A stretch of DNA of 26,966 nucleotides from an uncultured Salinimicrobium sp. Lineage in GTDB: Bacteria; Bacteroidota; Bacteroidia; Flavobacteriales; Flavobacteriaceae. Of this stretch, positions 22,765 through 26,966 are shown piece by piece. Positions within the stretch are counted from its first letter, which is position 1, and every line of letters begins with the position of its first letter. The notes beneath the pieces are model-generated. The model did no database searches, was not told where the DNA came from, and saw only the letters and a list, made by a program, of their open reading frames with translations. Where the stretch lies: positions 1 to 26,966 of the forward strand of contig CAMPJY010000015.1 of the NCBI GenBank assembly GCA_946887025.1, written 5' to 3'. The position numbers were made by a program, and so were the translations under genes.

Positions 22765-24288
22765 TTATATGCCGAAGCTCAGAGTCAGGGTTACATTGGA
22801 ATTTTCCTCATCTATATAAGCTCCGTTTGTGAAACTTGGAAAGAATTCATAATTCCTGTCCTGCTGGGAACGATCATAGGCTACATCCAGTTTAATATTT
22901 CCGAAATTATAACCCAAACCTAAGGAATATCCGGTCAGGTCTCCCATCATGTCCTCATCAGTATATGGACTTTCCTCCAGGCGATAACCTCCCCTCAGGC
23001 TGAAATCTTCGATCCTGTATTCCCCTCCAAGCCTGAAACTTGAGGCACCCTTGAGCTGACCGGCCATCAGGTCATTCTGGATTGCAAAATCAGGGTCTGA
23101 GGTGGGTTTGAATTTCATTGTGGAGTAGTCCTTATAGGAATAATCGAAACTTATCAAACCCTGGGTCCCAAACAGATAGGCTAAACTCCCGGTGTATTTT
23201 CCCGGAGTCTGCAGCTTGTAATCGGGATAGATATTTATAATTCTTGGGTCTACTACATCAGTAATTTCAATCGTACCATTAGAGTTTGCCACTCCACTTT
23301 CTAAATATTCAGTAGTTTCTTCAGAAATAGTATACCAGGTTGGTGATTCATATGCTGCTCCAATTCTTAAATTACTTCCCAATTTGGCAATCCCACCGAG
23401 TTGAAATGAAAATCCTGAACCAAGAGTACTTAGGCTGTTTTCGAAGTAAACCAAATTTGTTTCACTACCTTCATTAAAATTTATTTCTTCATAACTGGTG
23501 ACCTTTTCATAATTAATAAAATGACTATTGAGGTTCGCTCCTAAATAAAGATTATCCCCATATTGGGTTGCAAAATTGAACGAGAACTTACCATTAAGGC
23601 CTGTTGCTGCATAATTATAAGTTTGGTCAAAATTTCCAGGAGCAGAATTAATTAAGGACCTATAAGTAGTTCCAGTGAAATCATCTGGATCTGTGGGCTG
23701 AATGACAAATCCCTGAACCCCCAGAAATGCTTGTTGAGCACCAAATCCCTGATTTTGCCCAAGATAGCTATATAAATCCGCTATTGACTCGTCAGCGAGG
23801 GGTACCAGAAGGTCCAGGGGAATTCCATTGGCATAGCCGAGAAAGTAATCGGCAATGGTGTTGTTACCCATTCCTGCGGCAAGGAAATCATTCTCGAAAT
23901 TCTTGGTGGTTGAATAATTGAATCCAAGGGTGAATTTTCTCCAGGGATTTTCAGGATCGCCGTTGAATACAAACACTGCCCCGGCCTGGCCAAGGTTCAC
24001 ATTGGAATTGGAACTGTTGGTGAATCCGTCGAAGTAAACAACGTCATTCGACTTCTTGTCAAAGCCTAATGAAATGCTGGCAAAACTGTTCAGAAAAACA
24101 GCTGAACCCGCAGGGTTGACATCAAGTGCTGAAAGATCACCTCCCAGGCCTCCAAAGGCTCCACTCATGGCTCTGAAACGTGCAGTTCCAGTGAGGTCTG
24201 AGGTGGAATAACGCAATGCATCTCCTATATTTTGAGCCTCCACAGCCATACTGGTCATGGCTATGAAGGCTAAAAAAATCTTTTTCAT
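22765..24288 (-). CDS. OmpP1/FadL/TodX family outer-membrane channel
   Basis: A 507-aa outer-membrane beta-barrel of the family that passes hydrophobic molecules such as long-chain fatty acids. The signal peptide is residues 1-18 (ends AVEAQ). The mature start NIGDALRYSTSDLTGTARFRAMSGAFGGLGGDLSALDVNPAGSAVF (about 20-65) has the family hatch signature GGDLSALDVNPAG. The rest is barrel-like strands with the C-terminal VTLTLSFGI. The substrate is not deducible. It starts 15 bp after the stop of the Tyr/Gly-rich lipoprotein gene, so they are co-transcribed. The middle third (23221-23700, residues about 196-356) is markedly more AT-rich than the rest, by hand count about 35% G+C against about 50% in the flanks, suggesting a replaced or fast-changing loop region. 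Confidence 0.9.
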   Translation of the reverse strand: MKKIFLAFIAMTSMAVEAQNIGDALRYSTSDLTGTARFRAMSGAFGGLGGDLSALDVNPAGSAVFLNSFASISLGFDKKSNDVVYFDGFTNSSNSNVNLGQAGAVFVFNGDPENPWRKFTLGFNYSTTKNFENDFLAAGMGNNTIADYFLGYANGIPLDLLVPLADESIADLYSYLGQNQGFGAQQAFLGVQGFVIQPTDPDDFTGTTYRSLINSAPGNFDQTYNYAATGLNGKFSFNFATQYGDNLYLGANLNSHFINYEKVTSYEEINFNEGSETNLVYFENSLSTLGSGFSFQLGGIAKLGSNLRIGAAYESPTWYTISEETTEYLESGVANSNGTIEITDVVDPRIINIYPDYKLQTPGKYTGSLAYLFGTQGLISFDYSYKDYSTMKFKPTSDPDFAIQNDLMAGQLKGASSFRLGGEYRIEDFSLRGGYRLEESPYTDEDMMGDLTGYSLGLGYNFGNIKLDVAYDRSQQDRNYEFFPSFTNGAYIDEENSNVTLTLSFGI

Positions 24289-24303
24289 ATTATATGCAAT
24301 TTA

Positions 24304-25344
24304 TTAGTTGCCACGCCCTCTTGTGGATCGGGAGGAACCGCCCCCTCTAGAGGTGCTTCCTGATGATCGCACTGGTGATGACGAACGATAGGTTCCTGAA
24401 TTACTGCTCCTGGTGCTTCTGGAAGGAGTATAAGTCTCTGTTCTTGTCCTTGCAGGAGGAGAATAGGTTCTGGTCCTTTCAGTGGAGCGAGTGCTTCTGT
24501 AGACAGGAGAGGAATCAGAACTGCGTGTTCTATAAGTCCTGTTGTCATTGGTAGCTCTGGTACTTCTGGTCACGGTATAATCACTATTGCTTCTGCTGGC
24601 CCTTACGTTGCTCGAATTGCTGTATCTCCTTGAGCTCGTGGCATCACTTCTTCTTATCGCGCTGTCGCTGTAATCTGAAGCGGAATACCTTCTGCTGTTA
24701 TTATAGGCAGTGTTGGATCTTGAATAATAGCTGTTATAAGGATGATAATATCCGTAGTTCCAATTGTTATATCCATAACCATAGTGTCCGTAGCCATAAC
24801 CCCAACCTACGCTGGCGTAACCCCAGGGTCCATAATGGTGCCCGAATCTCCAGGGGGAATAATAGTAGGGGTAACCGTGATGGTACCCATAGCCATAATA
24901 CCAGGGGGAGTAATAAGGATTGTAAAACGGAGAATAAGAATAGTAAGGAGGATACATGAAAGGATCATTGTAAACATTGATGGCTATTTCATCTATCTCG
25001 TCTCCCCAGCCTCCGTAAGCTTCCTGATATGGATCTTCAACATAGACCTCGTCCTGATATATTCCGGAGGAGTAGCTGTCTATATCTGTGAAAATGGCGC
25101 TGCCCTGGGAAATTTCCCCGAACTGTTCTGCCTTTTGTGAGAACACCTGCTTGTAGTAAAGGGCATCTTCGTAGGATTCCTCATGGGCCTCTTCCGTATA
25201 GGTTTCAGCTACTGAAGTACCATCGGAATAGATCCCATCGTGATCGTAACCGGCATACTGATAAGAGCCGCAGGAAGCCAATATCAAAGCCAGTGGCCCA
25301 AAGAAGAGGGCTCTAAGAAATGTATGCTGGTAATAAGGTTTCAT
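24304..25344 (-). CDS. Low-complexity lipoprotein: Tyr/Gly-rich centre, Ser/Arg/Thr-rich tail
   Basis: A 346-aa lipoprotein with no domain I recognise. The signal peptide ends in ILASC (Cys25). Residues about 26-125 are acidic and Tyr-rich (repeated E, D, Y) and contain the only ordered-looking segment, WGDEIDEIAINVYNDPFMYPPYY. Residues about 126-210 are dominated by Tyr, Gly, His, Trp and Pro, with internal repeats of the type PYYSPW-x-x-G. Residues about 205-346 are Ser, Arg and Thr in short runs (SRRYS, TRSTRA, RSTRSTERTRTYS), strongly basic, ending RGGGSSRSTRGRGN. Acidic front and basic tail in one chain is unusual. Similar proteins are seen upstream of FadL-like genes in flavobacteria, to my recollection as hypothetical proteins. 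The FadL-type gene follows 15 bp later. The product may be a surface matrix, adhesive or RNA/polyanion-binding protein; all of these are guesses. Confidence 0.85.
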   Translation of the reverse strand: MKPYYQHTFLRALFFGPLALILASCGSYQYAGYDHDGIYSDGTSVAETYTEEAHEESYEDALYYKQVFSQKAEQFGEISQGSAIFTDIDSYSSGIYQDEVYVEDPYQEAYGGWGDEIDEIAINVYNDPFMYPPYYSYSPFYNPYYSPWYYGYGYHHGYPYYYSPWRFGHHYGPWGYASVGWGYGYGHYGYGYNNWNYGYYHPYNSYYSRSNTAYNNSRRYSASDYSDSAIRRSDATSSRRYSNSSNVRASRSNSDYTVTRSTRATNDNRTYRTRSSDSSPVYRSTRSTERTRTYSPPARTRTETYTPSRSTRSSNSGTYRSSSPVRSSGSTSRGGGSSRSTRGRGN

Positions 25345-25373
25345 TTCGCTTGATTTTATGGTGGAACAATATG

Positions 25374-25390
25374 TAAAAATAGTATTTTTG
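25374..25390. promoter_or_regulatory. Mirror-image -7 elements of the divergent proS and lipoprotein-FadL transcripts
   Basis: On the plus strand TATTTTTG (25383-25390) is an exact TAnnTTTG match, about 55 bp before the proS ATG. On the minus strand TATTTTTA (25381-25374) differs in the last base and points to the lipoprotein gene, whose ATG is about 30 bp away. They are the two arms of a 15-bp palindrome, AAAAATA-G-TATTTTT. Confidence 0.45.
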
Positions 25391-25444
25391 TGCTTAATAT
25401 ATTATGTCTAATAAGGTACAACTTTTGTGCCAAATAACCGATTG

Positions 25445-26923
25445 ATGGCAAAGAACTTAACAAGCAGGGCAGAGGATTATTCAAAATGGTATAACGAGCT
25501 GGTGGTGAAAGCCGACCTGGCTGAAAACTCCGCAGTTCGTGGCTGTATGGTGATAAAACCATATGGATATGCCATCTGGGAAAAGATGCAGGCGCAACTC
25601 GACCGCATGTTCAAGGACACCGGCCACCAGAATGCTTATTTTCCCCTGTTTGTACCTAAGAGCCTTTTTGAGGCTGAGGAAAAGAATGCAGAAGGATTCG
25701 CCAAAGAGTGTGCCATAGTCACTCATTATCGGTTGAAAAATGATCCTGATAATCCCGGAAAATTGATAGTGGACCCTGATGCCAAACTGGAGGAGGAGCT
25801 GGTTGTACGCCCAACTTCTGAAGCCATCATCTGGAACACCTATAAAGGCTGGATCCAGTCCTATCGCGATCTTCCCATCCTGGTGAACCAGTGGGCCAAT
25901 GTGGTGCGCTGGGAAATGAGGACCCGCCTGTTCCTGAGAACTGCGGAATTCCTCTGGCAGGAGGGCCATACCGCCCATGCTACCAAAGGCGAAGCGCTTG
26001 CGGAAACCGAACAGATGAACAATGTCTACGCTGAATTTGCCGAAAAATTCATGGCAATGCCAGTGGTCAAGGGGAAAAAGACCGAGAGCGAACGCTTTGC
26101 CGGGGCGGAGGAAACTTATTGCATAGAAGCCATGATGCAGGATGGGAAAGCCCTGCAGGCCGGGACCTCCCATTTCCTGGGGCAGAACTTCGCCAAGGCA
26201 TTTGATGTGAAATTTGCTTCAAAAGAAGGAAATCTTGAATATGTATGGGCCACTTCCTGGGGAGTTTCCACCAGGCTGATGGGCGCCCTAATCATGACCC
26301 ACAGTGATGACAATGGGCTGGTACTGCCTCCAAACCTGGCACCAATCCAGGTTGTGATCGTACCGATCTATAAAGGGGAGGAACAACTGAACCAGATTTC
26401 CGAGGCTGCCGGGAAAATAACAGCCGACTTAAGGGCGGAAGGTATCTCGGTGAAGTATGACGACCGCGACACCCAGAAACCCGGCTGGAAGTTTGCCCAG
26501 TATGAATTACAGGGCGTTCCCGTTCGGATTGCCATTGGGCCCAAGGATCTTGAAAAAGGTTCTGTGGAGCTCGCCAGAAGGGATACCCTGAGCAAGGAGT
26601 TTGTCCCTCAGGCAGAAGTGGTAGGTAAGGTAAAAGGCCTGATGAGCGAGATGCAGGAAAATCTATATCAACGAGCCCTGAATTTCAGGGAAACCCACAT
26701 TACTGAGGTGGAGGATTTCGAGGAATTCAAAAAAGTACTGGAAGAAAAAGGAGGTTTTATTGCGGCTCATTGGGACGGCACCGAAGAGACTGAAACGAGA
26801 ATAAAAGAGGAGACAAAAGCCACAATCCGCTGTATTCCATTTGATAGGGAAGCAGAGGAGGGAAATTGCGTCTATACAGGAAAACCCTCAGCCGGGAGAG
26901 TGTTGTTTGCTAAAGCCTATTAA
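25445..26923 (+). CDS. proS: Proline--tRNA ligase (short, archaeal/eukaryotic-type)
   Basis: A class II aminoacyl-tRNA synthetase charging tRNA-Pro, 492 aa. The start is the ATG at 25445; an in-frame GTG 18 bp upstream exists, but the family begins at (M)(A/S)[17 protein letters not shown]. Class II motif 1 includes [11 protein letters not shown], and motif 2 includes RPTSE (122-126) and [18 protein letters not shown] (161-178); motif 3 lies in [24 protein letters not shown]. The anticodon-binding domain follows, then the C-terminal zinc-type domain with RCIPF...[10 protein letters not shown] and the final Tyr (AKAY) that marks this subclass. The INS editing domain of the long bacterial form is absent, as expected for type-3 ProS. 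It is transcribed divergently from the lipoprotein-FadL pair. Confidence 0.97.
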   Translation: MAKNLTSRAEDYSKWYNELVVKADLAENSAVRGCMVIKPYGYAIWEKMQAQLDRMFKDTGHQNAYFPLFVPKSLFEAEEKNAEGFAKECAIVTHYRLKNDPDNPGKLIVDPDAKLEEELVVRPTSEAIIWNTYKGWIQSYRDLPILVNQWANVVRWEMRTRLFLRTAEFLWQEGHTAHATKGEALAETEQMNNVYAEFAEKFMAMPVVKGKKTESERFAGAEETYCIEAMMQDGKALQAGTSHFLGQNFAKAFDVKFASKEGNLEYVWATSWGVSTRLMGALIMTHSDDNGLVLPPNLAPIQVVIVPIYKGEEQLNQISEAAGKITADLRAEGISVKYDDRDTQKPGWKFAQYELQGVPVRIAIGPKDLEKGSVELARRDTLSKEFVPQAEVVGKVKGLMSEMQENLYQRALNFRETHITEVEDFEEFKKVLEEKGGFIAAHWDGTEETETRIKEETKATIRCIPFDREAEEGNCVYTGKPSAGRVLFAKAY

Positions 26924-26942
26924 TTTTCAAAAAAAATTAATC

Positions 26943-26950
26943 TAGATTTG
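26943..26950 (+). promoter_or_regulatory. -7 promoter element of a gene beyond the right edge
   Basis: TAGATTTG, an exact TAnnTTTG match followed by CGGC, lies 20 bp after the proS stop and 16 bp from the window end. It follows an AT-only inverted repeat, TTAATTTT (26920-26927) / AAAATTAA (26933-26940). In related flavobacteria rpsT (ribosomal protein S20) is often found next to proS; that is a memory-based guess here. Confidence 0.5.
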
Positions 26951-26966
26951 CGGCATTCAAAAATAG

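Noticed and set aside
25481..26173. 230-codon open frame on the minus strand opposite proS
   Set aside because: Antisense to class II synthetase motifs; no family resemblance.

Overview
The window reads as a chromosomal segment of a Bacteroidota bacterium, most likely a marine Flavobacteriaceae of the Gramella/Salegentibacter/Zunongwangia type. The evidence is a SusC/SusD pair, a single-chain SecDF, a short-form ProS, TAnnTTTG-type promoters in place of the E. coli type, few Shine-Dalgarno sequences, and outer-membrane families typical of flavobacteria (DUF6588, DUF2911, OmpP1/FadL). The genus is an inference from recalled similarity, not a search result. No tRNA, rRNA, insertion sequence, phage gene or CRISPR array was seen.

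Layout. 1-1722: two minus-strand cell-wall peptidase genes, a S13 (DacB-type) lipoprotein and a Tat-exported S66 LD-carboxypeptidase cut by the window edge. 2073-8161: a SusC/SusD outer-membrane uptake pair, a terminator, then an exported M14 zinc carboxypeptidase. 8234-9507: queE (7-deazaguanine biosynthesis) convergent with a DUF2911 gene across a two-hairpin bidirectional terminator. 9508-9904: a 397-bp gene-free stretch upstream of gyrB with an AT-rich part and a cluster of DnaA-box-like 9-mers, a candidate replication origin or DnaA-responsive region. 9905-18308: plus-strand gyrB, two tandem DUF6588 paralogues, mdh and secDF. 18594-22520: a minus-strand group, folE, cysS, yidD, lgt and a DUF192 lipoprotein, the last two overlapping by 4 bp. 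22765-25344: a minus-strand pair, a Tyr/Gly- and Ser/Arg-rich lipoprotein followed by a FadL-type channel. 25445-26923: proS, divergent from that pair, with a promoter for an unseen next gene at the right edge.

How the genes fit together. Most are housekeeping. A strong theme is envelope biogenesis: SecDF and YidD help move and insert proteins, Lgt makes lipoproteins (at least four lipoprotein genes are present here), and DacB and LD-carboxypeptidase trim peptidoglycan. The SusCD/M14 block is the main accessory unit. Peptidases surround it and no glycoside hydrolase is present, so peptide uptake is a reasonable but unproven guess.

No convincing new protein system was found. The unexplained signals are mostly non-coding: the DnaA-box cluster before gyrB, a long nested inverted repeat between mdh and secDF, a GC-rich palindromic element after secDF, and two degenerate arrays with a period of about 10 bp. 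One protein, the low-complexity lipoprotein, also has no explained function.
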